Below are positions 21,776 through 32,574 of a stretch of 64,000 nucleotides of DNA, piece after piece; positions within the stretch are counted from its first letter, which is position 1; the number at the start of each line of letters is the position of its first letter. Location of the stretch: NCBI RefSeq assembly GCF_000471905.2, contig NW_006498572.1, positions 6,856 to 70,855 of the forward strand, read 5' to 3'. The DNA is from Amborella trichopoda (taxonomy: Eukaryota > Streptophyta > Magnoliopsida > Amborellales > Amborellaceae). A program made the position numbers and the translations under genes. Under the pieces are notes generated by a model, which was not told where the DNA came from, ran no database searches, and saw only the letters and a program-made list of their open reading frames with translations.

Positions 21776-23105
21776 AAAAACTGTTGAGTATGCAAATGGT
21801 CATAAAATCATACTGAATGTTCGATTGGACTATAAAAACTATTTTACCATTTTTTTATTTTTGAAAAAATATCATGGAATTTTCATGACCCACTAATGTC
21901 CCTTGAGTCAAATGACATCCATGCTTTGAACTTCAAACCCAGAATATATTTTTTCATTTAAAAGTTATGTTCTCATTTCTATTCTATGTGATTGACTTGA
22001 TGTGGGATGCAACCATCTTTCATTTTTACAAATATCCCAGTTACATGTAAACACTATAATAATTATATAGCCAACACAAGGACAAAACCTAGAGAAACAA
22101 ACTAGTGAAAACGGTGTAGGTTTTTTATGTTCCTAGCCCAAATATTGAAAATGGCTAACAAATTGAGACGAGGGTTTAGTACATAAGTGTAACAACACCG
22201 AGTAGCAGACGGTTGTCTTAAATAACCAATCTTCCATAGCATGGAAAATAGTTAAGTGCATGAAATCACTAGAAAAGGACAATATAAGCTTTTACATTGA
22301 AGGTTTTTTTGTTTTTTTGAAAAAATAAAAATATCTTGGAGGTATTATTTACTACCATAGATTGCAACCAACGATCTATGTTGAGTCCTAGATGACGTTT
22401 TCACAACCAATGCTTGCTCCAAGGAGTCAAAGAGAGATCATGTATATGTTTAAGTTGGGTTTCCACGTAACAATATAACTCCAAATTTGCATTTTAAACT
22501 TTTAAAGTATCATTTGTGGATAAAGGAACAGCTTGATCCCCACAATAAACAGCCCTTAGTTGCTATAAGAAAAAGTAAGTATTCTCGCATAAGTCAAATT
22601 AGAGTAATAAGCCTGCATTCTCCAAAGAATATTTCCAGCACAATACAAAATCAAATTGTAGGATAAGAATAAGATACTATGAAGTGAGCATGGAACATCA
22701 CATTTTTACAACTATCCGAGTCAAGAATAACTTAATTATATATCAAGAACATATATTTTTATTGCATTAAAAAAATTGACGATAAAATTCATAAATTTTT
22801 TTTTTTTGAAAAATACAAGTTTTTTCCCCTTGAAAATTATAAATTCATGACATAAAACTTAACATAATTACAAAAAAAAAGAAGAAGTATTTTTAGCATG
22901 AATGTCTTAAGAACATATATTTGTCAAATCCCTAATTTTAATCAGGAAAATAATTTAAAAGTAATTACTCAAAAACCCTATAATGTATCAATATGTATCT
23001 TGCAAAATCGACCTAGAAATCGTGGTTAATAAGTCAAATTAACTTCATGATCTTGTGGAGAAAATTAATTGCTTCAAAACGCTCCAAATTTTCTTTAAAA
23101 ATCGA

Positions 23106-23680
23106 CCTACAATCCTTGCTTACTCATACAAATAACCTCCACGATCTTCTGAAGAATACCATGACCTTCAAAATCCCTCTTATATCATTCTATTGCCTGA
23201 AATCCATAGTTTGGCAGAAGAGGTGGAAGCTGTGAAATGTTTTTGAAAAAACGATGCCGGAAGTTCGATTTCTTGATTTCAATGTATTGATAGTATCTTT
23301 TATAGTGATAGAAACACTTATTGATGCCCAATCATTCAATGAAAAAGCCTACAATCGATCAATTCAGTCAATAATACACCAAAAAAGGTAACGTGAAAAA
23401 AATATTGTTCAAAAGGGGCTTTTCACGGACTCGATGATTCCTTCCATTATATTGCCGATCTGTGACATCATAACACGTGGTTCTCTACAATGACACGGCC
23501 GGATCCCGATGTATCCGCGGAGCCATTACACCTCCGACGATACCCAATCCGGATGGGCACAACGTGTTTTAAACATTGGTTTTAAATAAAAGAGTGAGCT
23601 CTTGCAACCCTCTAAAGTTGCCAGTTCTAGGTTATATGAAGCAGTTTTAACAGAGGAGTGAGCTCTTGCATTCAAGGTCT
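23106..23680. other. Gene-free stretch outside the palindrome
   Basis: The arm match fades from about 23105. No gene seen. A doubled 'GAGTGAGCTCTTGCA' lies at 23592 and 23658. Confidence 0.35.
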
Positions 23681-24120
23681 GATATTTACAACACCAAGAA
23701 TTTTGGGTGAGTTGGTGAAAAGAATGATTTGGCCCTATATCCAAATAACTTCATTAAAGAGGATGGGGTTTTGGATATGATGAACAAGGGGAATTTTGGA
23801 TGAAGCTTTAAGAGTGTTGCTGATGAACTCCGAAAGTGTTTTCCATGCCTATAGAAAGGGGCTTTTGAGGGTGAAACTGTTGTATATGCTCCTACTCTTG
23901 CTGATTTCACACTACAGACTTGGGAGTTAGCCAGAATCTTTTCTATGTGATTCAACTTGCGGTTGCCTCGATGAGTGTTGATGCAGTCGTATAGATTAAA
24001 GAAGACTTCTATGGAAGTGAAATTCGAAATTACAGAGGAGCTCGGACAGCTAGGGATCATAACCAACTTAAGAATGTGCTTGCAAGGAAATTGCACTTCG
24101 TTTCAGCTTGCATTTGTCTT
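23681..24120 (+). pseudogene. Possible decayed coding exon, unidentified
   Basis: Plus-strand frames give coding-like stretches such as TLADFTLQTWELARIF and EITEELGQLG, split by frameshifts and stops. I do not recognise the family with confidence. The minus-strand frame over the same bases is longer but has no motif. Confidence 0.25.
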
Positions 24121-24882
24121 CTTTGTGTAGCTGAAGGTGTGTCATTGACTTGATCAAGATAATATAAGCAACTCAGTTCATTAATCCTCACAACCAACTT
24201 CATATTTCTTTATTAGCTCAAAACTATTGACAGAGAGATATATGCACAGGAAAATAATCAGCAGCTCTATGAAAGGAATAAGAACCCCATACACAAAAGT
24301 AACAATTTATTCATGGCCTTTTATAGCTTTGCGAAATTGTGCTAACATCGAGCATATATCAGCAACATTATAGGTATCTCACCAAATAAATTAGTTGTTC
24401 AGTTATATATCAGCATAAATAGCACTCTCACTGGGTTATCTTCTTTGGCCCCTGAGTAGCGGCTTTATACAGAAATCACCACCCAAAGCTCTCAAAGCCC
24501 ATAATATAAACATATTGGTAGCAAAAGAGAGAGTGGGGGGTTACAATTTTCTTTTTATTCTTCGGTCCATTAATCCACAGGATTTATCGACATTGTTGGG
24601 TTTTACTTTACAGTTGAAGGTTTTCATCTACAGCTAAATTTCTGGAACTAAAAATAACTTATAAGATGGCCAAGTTTCAGGAATAGAAGTATCCATAATA
24701 CAGTAACCAAAAAGGAGATGGGATTTTCAATGATAATTAAATTAAACAATAACAACGACGCGCTTACTGATTTAGCAGCCACAAGAATGCCCATTTTTTC
24801 CAAGCAATGGTGGCCTGTTTTGATCGAATTGAGCTGAGTTTCAGGGAGGGGGCCTACTTTCTTCCTTCCATGTAGGCCTTTG
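24121..24882. other. Probable 3' flank of the F-box/LRR fragment
   Basis: AT-rich DNA downstream (on the minus strand) of the LRR fragment; no further coding sequence recognised. Confidence 0.3.
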
Positions 24883-25400
24883 TCATGAAAGTTCGATTCT
24901 TTTCCAAGACACCTGATTTCTAGCAAAGTCTGATAGTTTACCATCTTCCACCAAGATTCTGTCCAGTTTCAAAGAGTTCAGAATAAGAAATTCAATAGCT
25001 TCAGTCGATATCCTATGGCATTTTGCAAATATCGCTTGGCAACACTTGAACACAGAGAAAACCACATTATCAGCCAATTCTTGACAGCCCCATAGCTTTA
25101 TTTCCACCAAGCTTGGACAGGAGGCAAGCATCGATATAAATTCTTTATCGACCAAGCCCTCGTTATAAGACTCATCCAATTGCTTCAGCAGTTTAAAATG
25201 CTGCCACAAAGAAGTTAGTACGCCCAATCCTCTCTAAGATATCACAGTTTACGAGCACCAACTCCTCAAGCCTAGAACTTAAAGCTGCACCAAGGAGTTT
25301 GATAGCATCACCACTTATCAAGCAACAATTTTAAAAGCGAAGACTTCTCAATCGAAGACAATTCACTTTGCCTGCTAAAGTTCTTCAGAAATTGCAAGGA
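24883..25400 (-). pseudogene. F-box/LRR protein fragment, FBL11-like C-terminus, broken
   Basis: The minus-strand frame 25227-24883 encodes leucine-rich repeats of the RNI/F-box type: EFISMLASCPSLVEIKLWGC, then DNVVFSVFKCCQ and EAIEFLILNSLKLDRILVED, ending in a plausible native terminus. Upstream in another frame are GDAIKLLGAALSSRLEELV and LVNCDILERIG, so a frameshift near 25228 and a stop near 25340 break it. The order matches the C-terminal repeats of plant FBL11-type BTB/F-box-LRR proteins as I remember them. Such proteins are SCF E3 substrate receptors. Only the last LRRs are here; BTB and F-box domains are absent. Likely a duplicated, dead gene end. Confidence 0.55.
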
Positions 25401-27679
25401 GAGCCTGTAACAAACTTCTCAAGTGGAGCTCATGAACTGCATCTTTAAACAGAAATGGGTGAAAGCCAAGCAGGGTTAAAAGAACTAATCACATAACATG
25501 GTACAACTAGTAATGCGATTTGTCAAATCCATATACTCAGGATGATGGGAGGACTAAAAGCCCAAAACCAAATTAAGGTTTCAGTTCACAAGTATGACTT
25601 TATAGGCGGGAGTAACTGCCTAATCACAAACTAATGATGCCAATTTGTTTTTCTCAACTCAGATACTACTAGATCTACCAGAGAAACTACACTGAATTCC
25701 CTTTAGAGATCATCAAGAAAATTCACCACTTATTGAATATACTTGGGGTATACATACATCAGAACATGGTTACATTATATATAACTAACTATATCAAAGA
25801 TCTTTTTAAGAAAAAAGACCTTTGCTTATTACTACAAGAAACCTACACACCGGGCCTTGATGTAACCAGTGGAAGACAAATAGAAAAGCATAAAATATAT
25901 GCATTGCAAAGGAAAGAAGCAAGATATAATATTATCACAAAAACTAACAACCCAACTCACAACCTTTCACACTGCAAGCTACTTTTGCTACTTGATCACA
26001 ATATCCAATTTCCTCATAATTGAGCTTTCAATAGGATTTGAAGTTATTCAGAAAGCAAGTTCTTTCTTTCCAGACTTGCTGAGCAGATATCTTGCAAGAA
26101 GGAACCCACTTTAGAGCTGTGAATGCCACATAAATAAGCAAGCCAAATTTGTCCCTCGATCATTATCAACCCCCAAAATCTTTTTACCTTTCCTTGTTGG
26201 CCCTGAAACCAATTATTTCGTAGCAATTTCTGACTCCCCAAGTGGTCTATCAATCTGCATCCACGTCAAGCCACTAACAACTGTTGACCTACATAGGATT
26301 TCTATGTTTGTTTTATTGAAGTAAACATCCATGCATGATATGCATAACAAAGACCTGAGACATGTTGCATGTAAGGAGAAAATAGCAACATCATATATTT
26401 CAAACTATTAAATAAAATGATAAAAATGATATAGAGATCGAGTAGGCACATTGAATACAAGCTGCAAATTTTTAAATGGATGCACATAGCAGTAGGAACA
26501 ATCAAATAGGAATCAAAGATCTACACAACATAGGACTGTAATTCTAACCTTCTGTAATCAAAATAAAACAAAATTATTATATTATTCAAATTGAGCAAAA
26601 ATAAAAAATTACCCGTGACAATGCCCAGAAACGATCGCAGCTGTAAAAAACCTCTGATGGTTGGGAGACATAGAATGTTATATAGAGAAGAAAAAAGGTT
26701 ACCAAAGCAATTCATATCTCCTCGATTCGACCTGTCCGACCGTCAAAATATGTCTGGCATGCATCTAATCACAAACAGATGGCCTGAAACCCTGAACCTA
26801 TGACCTACGAAAGGAAAATCTGGCAAAGAGAGAGCGCCTCGGAAGTCCAACGATGAAATTTGGAAAAGTTTGTCTACTATTCTCAATGGACCACCATCTA
26901 ATTCTGTTCAGTAAGAAGCCTATAACGTGGCGCTGGACCAATATATGTCCTGAACAAACCATGTGTGGCCATAAAAGTTTTATTGTTTTGACACGTACAT
27001 CCAAAGGTAACATATAGTAAATATGTTATTTTTTCTAAGGCAAAGTTTGGGTAATGTATTAGTCATAAATTGGCTAGAGAGATGACTCTCTATGGCCTTA
27101 TAAGTATTCTTTGGCCCTCTGGTAGTTTAAAAGACAGTGAGAATTGGGGTCTTGGTACATTCATTTGGAGTATGTTTGACAGAATTGCATAGCCTGCTTG
27201 GTTGTGGGTGATGTTTGGGTTTAGGCCAAACTCTTCTCTTATTGCTGGTGAAAGCTTGTTATTATGGTTGGCATTTCCTCTCTCCTCTCTATCACCACCC
27301 ATATGCTTTGCCATGTGTCCGGCACATTCACCATGAGATTGCCACTCTGTCCTCATCAACACCAGATACCAACGCATCACGCACTTCAGCCATAATTTTC
27401 ACAATGGATCCTCCACCATTTCAACAATCAATAGAATCTCAACGTGGTTCACAAAGAAAATCAATTAGAACCCTTTTCTTATAATTTTTATTGCAATTTA
27501 ATGAGAACTATGACTTCTCACGGCAATTAACTACAAACCTGTATTTTTTTAAAATTACTTCATCCAATAGAAGTCAATACTGAAGGCACATTAATTTGGG
27601 GATTGTATTTTCAAAACGATTTATTGATGTGTAGCTCCGAGAAGATTTCATAGTTTTTCACTAGGCTTACTCTTTCTTC
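25401..27679. other. Gene-poor stretch
   Basis: Several 60-100 codon frames on both strands, none with a recognisable domain. The minus-strand frame 26715-26521 is followed by a GGTAATTTTT donor-like site and could be a lost first exon. Frames at 27090-27484 overlap on both strands and show no motif. Confidence 0.35.
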
Positions 27680-28260
27680 ACTAGGCTTACTCTAAAGATA
27701 GATTTCAGTACCCGTCATGCTCCTATCCATTATATTCCTCTTTTCAGCTACTCCACACTGTTCGAATGAACAAGGCATAGTGGTTTGATGCACTATCCCA
27801 TGTTCTAGGCAATAGGCATAGAATATGCGAGAAGTGTGCTCAACACCTCTATCATATCTTAAATTTTTGATCCTGTGCCCTATTGGGTTTTCTATTTCTG
27901 CCTTATTTCTTTGAATTTTTCTAGTGCATCGCTTTTGCGGTGGATCAATTAGGGTGTCCATATTGGGAAAATCATTAATAAACATGATGAATTACCCTCG
28001 ATAGTTGGAGGCCACACTCATTGGTTTGCAAATATCCGAGTAAGCTAACTCTAAAAGCTAAATAACCCTATGGGCCTTGTTATGAAACATTTTGGTCATA
28101 TTTCCATGTAGATATGCCTTAAAAAATTGCAACAAATATCTTTGAAAAATCCATCTTTTCCGAGTCTCTCAATCTTGGCTTTTCCTACATAACATAGCCT
28201 AAGCAACAAGCGATTTCATTAGGGGCACAAAAAGATCACGGTGGCAAGCTCAACAGAAAA
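27680..28260 (-). pseudogene. Ty1-copia integrase relic (copia-1, 3' portion)
   Basis: Integrase joins retrotransposon cDNA to host DNA. The minus frame 27985-27692 shows IENPIGHRIKNLRYDRGVEH, then AYCLEHGIVHQTTMP and CGVAEKRN, the catalytic-core pattern of plant copia integrases. Upstream, KAKIERLGKDGFFKDICC and FINDFPNMDT continue it in other frames. Stops and frameshifts throughout; no RT follows below 27680. The gag piece at 30825-31020 on the same strand is probably the same element, separated by the LTR element at 28271-30080. Confidence 0.75.
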
Positions 28261-28270
28261 AGAAATAATG

Positions 28271-28678
28271 TGATGCAGGAAGAAAAGATAGGTTAAATCC
28301 ACCATTTTTTTGAACCTTAAAAAAATAAAATCAGCAATAATGGAGAAAGAACATCTGTAAATCAAGCTAAGAGAAGAAGAGCTTTCTTCTTTCATAATTT
28401 AAATTCATTCCTATAATGTATGCTGCCCAAAATATGACATCCAGCTATTTATTGGCCTATGGAACCCTAATTTAACTTGAGATCCAAGTAAACATTTAAG
28501 ACTCTAAAATACCCTAAAATAATATTAAAATTCCAAAAATACCTATGTGAACAATAACACTTGAACAGTAATAATAAACAATACTATGAATATCAAATCC
28601 TAAAAATAAATCTTAAAACTAAAATCAAACTATACATCCTTTAAAGTTAGATAGAAATTAAAAATAAGCCCTCCATCA
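28271..28678 (-). repeat. LTR (3' LTR of the minus-strand element)
   Basis: 408 bp, TGATGCAGG...CTCCATCA on the plus strand. Matches 29586-30080 along its length but lacks an AT-rich segment of about 80-90 bp present in the other LTR. Confidence 0.85.
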
Positions 28679-28706
28679 TTCGCTTCTAGTTGGAGAAAAC
28701 TCGTCC

Positions 28707-28994
28707 TCAAGTTTTGAAATGTGCTAAGATGAATTCAGCATCAAATCCGCATTCTTCAGCTTTCTTCTTTTTTGCTGCCTCAAATACCATTTGTGGTAAA
28801 AATAATTTCTCAGGAAACAAATCCTGATATATATTTTGAGGAATCAATGCAAATTTATCTAATTCAACTATTCTTGAGCTCCCATTGAAAATCATGAAGG
28901 AACCGATTTTTAGTACTTTAGAGGCTTTCTCGATATATATCTCATTACTCTCTGAAACCAGGGACACAATTTGCAAATTTTGAGTCGACCACAT
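28707..28994 (-). CDS. Terminal ORF of the gypsy-like element, 95 codons
   Basis: Begins MWSTQNLQIVSLVSESNEIY and ends FILAHFKT, stopping just before the 3' LTR. This is probably the last part of a longer reading frame; upstream minus frames include DWDLPSIFG and NPIYDDD. Function unknown; no catalytic motif. Confidence 0.4.
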   Translation of the reverse strand: MWSTQNLQIVSLVSESNEIYIEKASKVLKIGSFMIFNGSSRIVELDKFALIPQNIYQDLFPEKLFLPQMVFEAAKKKKAEECGFDAEFILAHFKT

Positions 28995-29565
28995 CTGATT
29001 CCAATGCCCTAAATCTCCTAAACATTCGACCTCTTTGATATACTTGAGAACTTCATCTTTGTCTTTGTCAACGATCGGTTCACTGAAATCTTAATCATCA
29101 TCATAAATTGGATCTCTTACAAGATCTTGTTCATCATTTAAGTACATACCAAAAATTGATGGCAAATCCCAATCTACAACATGCTGATTTTCTATACGAT
29201 CTATGCCACAATCAACCTTGTTCTCCTTCAAATCATATAGATCAACTAAATCACATGATCTATTCTATCGAACATGAGGCCTCCCAACGCGGAGCGTATG
29301 CATAGAACGGGAGGTTGAAGGCAACTTCATCATTCCGCTCCAATTTTGAGTCGAACTCTGATTTGCGTCATTTTTCATAAAAACCCTCGCGATTTGGATC
29401 TATCTTTGTAGATTCCTCTTCTTTAGGGCACGCTACCCGCTTGCATAGTAATAGCTCTGTAATCCTCTCTGTCAAGTTGTTGATTTCCTAGTGTAGTTGG
29501 ATCAGATTGGCATCCCTACAGCTAAAACCTCCACAACAAGCCATCGCAATCTTCAGCTTTCCTTG

Positions 29566-29583
29566 AACCATGCACTAATACCA
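29566..29583 (-). promoter_or_regulatory. tRNA-Met primer-binding site
   Basis: Minus-strand TGGTATTAGTGCATGGTT, two bases inside the 5' LTR. Compared with the canonical TGGTATCAGAGC start it has changes at the seventh base and beyond, as expected of an old copy. Confidence 0.75.
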
Positions 29584-29585
29584 CT

Positions 29586-30080
29586 TGATGCAAGAAGGAC
29601 AGGCGGGAAGTTAAATCCACCATTTTCTTGACCTTAAACAAGTAAAATCAACAATAATAGAGAAAATATATGGCTGTAAAACATGCCAAGAGAAGAACTT
29701 TCTTCTTTTATAAATTTAAATTCATTCCTATAACATATGTCTTCCAAAATATGGCATCCAACCTTTTATAAGCCTATGAAACCCTAATTTATCTTGAGAT
29801 CCAAGTAAACATAAGACTCTAAAATACCCCTAAAACAATACTAAAAGTTTATAAATACCCCTCTGAACAGTAACATAAGAACATTAACGTGTGAACAATA
29901 ATTGTAAATAGTAATATGAATAGTAATTGTGAATTACAAATAAAACAAATATAAGACAACCCTAGATCCCAAAAAAAAAAAAATTAAAATCCAAAAAATA
30001 AATCCTTAAACTAAAATCAAAATATACATCCTTTAAAATTAAATAGAAATAAAAAATAAGTGTAATTTTTCCCTTCATCA
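29586..30080 (-). repeat. LTR (5' LTR of the minus-strand element)
   Basis: 495 bp, TGATGCAAG...CTTCATCA on the plus strand. Adjacent to the primer-binding site, so this is the 5' LTR in the minus orientation. Confidence 0.85.
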
Positions 30081-30824
30081 AAATGTCGATCATTGTAGTT
30101 ATAGTAAGGCTTCTTAAGCATCACGTCACGTTTTTAAAAATGCCAAAATTATAAGATCAATTTCACGTGTATCCATGGTGAAGAACAACTCTTTTTGAAA
30201 ACAAGTGATCAACCAGCATAAGGTCACATCATTTAGCAACTTTCCATTTGAACATCCTTAATAAGTACATAGGTTTCAACTTTCTTTCATTATACCAACT
30301 TGACACAATGATCAAAAAGTCTACCATTGGGTCAAGAAAAGAGGGGAAAAGGAGTGAAAAGGAAGACTTACTATTCCATTTGGCTCACATATCTCATCAC
30401 TTTTAACATTATAAAAAAGGGGCCCATCCACAAACAACCATAACCAAATTCAAATACCAAGAGAAACTCCAACTCCCAAAATATATTCAACAATAAGATA
30501 AAGATATCACCCCAAAAAAAATTGTTCAACGCCGAAACCAGTCATTTGACAGCCTATTATCTAGTTCACTTGAAAAGAGTAGTTATTTCGATGTAGAGTC
30601 CTATTTATCCTCATCTAAGTTTGTATGTATGTCACCCTTATCCAATTCATTTTTATGTGAGCTGTCTCTCTTCCTTCTCTTGTAAATTATGATTTTCCTC
30701 TCTTCATTAAGTTTGAACACACCATTAGAGAGGTTATCCTCTATGGAGCTCTCATGCATACTATCTTGAATAGCAAAGGAGAGGGAGAAGTTACCATAAG
30801 AACCAGCCTGTCATGTTAAATGAG
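30081..30824 (-). other. Probable interior of copia-1, unrecognisable
   Basis: Lies between the copia gag and integrase pieces and on the far side of the nested LTR element. Expected to hold protease and gag C-terminus, but I see no convincing motif. Confidence 0.3.
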
Positions 30825-31020
30825 TCATGCCTCTCTAGCCAATTCCTCCTCTTCAAGATTTGCCTCTATCTGATCGAAGGTCAGGGGAGGGTTGCATCCC
30901 ACGAGGTTCATGGTGCAATAATCCCATTCCATAGGAAAGGTACCAAGTAACATGGTTGTCGCTGTCAAGTGGCATGTTAAAGCATCGAGCATGACAAGGA
31001 AGTGAGCCATATCAAAAAGC
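30825..31020 (-). pseudogene. Copia gag-like fragment (copia-1, 5' portion)
   Basis: The minus frame contains TTMLLGTFPMEWDYCTMN and LTFDQIEANLEEEELARE, the C-terminal pattern of UBN2-type copia gag (nucleocapsid precursor). It is cut at about 31030, where plus-strand LINE sequence begins. Confidence 0.55.
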
Positions 31021-31095
31021 ACGTGCAAAGAGACAGTGAGGAGGTATGCTAGGGTTTCGTTATGGATACATCCTATGGTGATGATTGATGCTCCT

Positions 31096-31584
31096 ATGGC
31101 TTCCTCACCCCCTCTTGGTGTTCCTCTCCGCATGGAGGGGAAACCTCCTGATCCTCAGGGGCTTCTTTCTCGTATCTACGATAATAGTTTTGCTTATTGT
31201 TATGGCAGTGCTGGTCCCCTAGAGGCTATGATCATATCTGCTCATATTAGCTTTGTTTCTGATGCTCGTAGATCCTCTTTTTATGGTGGTCATCATCTCG
31301 ATAATGATGGGGATGGATCTGGTTATGATCCATTCATATCTGGTCACAACATTAATGGCAGAGATAAACATGGATCTAACAGATCTGATAACGTTATTTT
31401 ACATGTGGATATTATTGATAATCGTAGATCCTCTTTTAATGGTGGTGATCATCTTGATGGGGATGGATCTGATTATGATCCATTGATTACTGGTCACAAC
31501 ATTTATGGCCGAGATAAACCTGGATCTAACAGATCTGATCATGCTTTTTTGCATGTGAATGATATTGGATCTAGTCTCATGTGA
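31096..31584 (+). pseudogene. LINE ORF1 N-terminal segment
   Basis: Open from ATG 31096 (MASSPPLGVPLRMEGKPPDP), a start typical of plant L1-type ORF1 proteins that carry DUF4283 further on. The segment is Ser/Asp/Gly/His-rich and contains a tandem repeat of about 160 bp. It stops at 31582. The frame is open further upstream to 31036, but the internal ATG fits the family start better. Confidence 0.6.
31262..31580 (+). repeat. About 160-bp tandem repeat in LINE ORF1
   Basis: Two units. Each has CGTAGATCCTCTTTT then GGGGATGGATCTG(G/A)TTATGAT, CTGGTCACAACATT and GGATCTAACAGATCTGAT. They encode the paired RRSSF...NGRDK / RRSSF...YGRDK segments. Confidence 0.85.
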
Positions 31585-32574
31585 TCTGGAGATTGCAGAA
31601 AGGCGAAGAGGATATGATCCTTGACCCTGCACCTCGGGATGGAACTGGTAGCAAGGGTGTTTATGATTCTGGTGATCTAGTTTCAAAGGTAGATTCTAGT
31701 GCTACCTATCGTGTGGTATTTGGATCTGGTTATGTTGAGATGCTTGCAAAGGATAATATTATGGAGGAGGATAATGGTGCTGCCTTTCGTGTGGTATCTG
31801 CCTATGGCGGTGACTTCAAATCTGGTTATTCTCCGATGCCTATGAAGGACAATATCTTTGGTAATACTCCTAAACATCATATCTCTTCTCGAATTGACTT
31901 ACAAAATGCTTCTTCTATACGTTCTAGTTCTTGATTGGGTGTGTCTTCTGTTGGTAATGTTTATATAAAAAAGGAATGGCTTACTTGTTAGCCATGGTAA
32001 TGTGAACGCTAAATCTATGGGTCACAATCATTTGGGTTGTGTTTCTAGTTCTACAGAAGATAGTCGTGAGGCTGCCCACATTGGGAAAGTTTTGGGCCTT
32101 TGAAGTTCTGCCCCTTGCAATGATATTGATCATGTTTTTAACTCTAGTGGGGATGCCAATGATGCTGAGTACAATCAAGGTCTCAGTTATGTTATCCGTG
32201 ATAGTTATGGGGTGCATGCACCTATGGCTGTGGGTACGCATGCCGATTAGTGAGCTCTTTCTCCCTGTGGGGATAATCCTAGGTCCATAAATTCTGATCT
32301 TGATGGTACTGCTCAAAGTATCATGAACCGAGAGACAGTGATTGCTCAAGATTATGGCCTTAAAAATCTTTGTAGGGGCCCTGGCCTGAGATCTACTGTT
32401 GTTGATCTTGATGGGATCATCAGGAGTCCTATAAGGGAGGCCTTTCCACCCCTGGTGGTTGGTTCAAAGCATACCATAGATGCCAACCTATTGCTGGTTC
32501 TGGCAAAGCAAGGAGGTGGATGTTACTCCTTGGACAAATTTTTTTTAATAGTAAGAACGACCTAGGATCTACTT
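31585..32574 (+). pseudogene. LINE ORF1 middle region, frame-shifted
   Basis: Plus-strand frames carry Ser/Gly/Asp-rich low-complexity sequence, then a stop-broken region. Probably the variable linker between the ORF1 start and DUF4283. A 60-bp imperfect duplication (GGTGAAGGTGTTGCAAG... AACAAGAATGGAAG) follows at 32586-32706. Confidence 0.45.

Larger units (their letters stand above)
19219..23105 (-). repeat. Right arm of the giant hAT palindrome
   Basis: Mirror of 15730-19191. On the minus strand, GATTTTGAAGC-type outer sequence, ACAAATATATGTTCTT, TCATGAATTTATAATT and CAATTAGCAGCACTGGATGA all find partners on the left arm. It is longer than the left arm, largely because the BED-finger segment is doubled (about 21116-21775). 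Confidence 0.9.
28271..30080 (-). mobile_element. Internally deleted LTR retrotransposon, Ty3-gypsy-like
   Basis: Two direct terminal repeats, each TGATG...CATCA, flank about 0.9 kb. On the minus strand the first LTR (29586-30080) is followed by TGGTATTAGTGCATGG, a tRNA-Met-type primer-binding site. The other end reads CTTGAGGACGAGTTTTC and AGAAGCGAA before the second LTR, a tail typical of plant Ty3-gypsy. Flanks TAATG and AAATG could be a 5-bp target duplication with one change. The interior has a gag-like start (MACCGGFSCRDANLIQLH) and a last frame (28994-28707), but no protease, RT or integrase. It depends on another element for movement and has probably decayed. Confidence 0.85.

Noticed and set aside
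26521..26803. Overlapping 64- and 70-codon ORFs on both strands
   Set aside because: No motif; a possible donor-like site alone is not enough to call an exon.
27090..27484. Overlapping 96- and 89-codon ORFs
   Set aside because: Opposite strands over the same bases, neither with a domain or a promoter signal.
31399..31934. Minus-strand ORFs opposite LINE ORF1
   Set aside because: Antisense shadows; the plus strand carries the start, DUF4283 and CCHC motif order.
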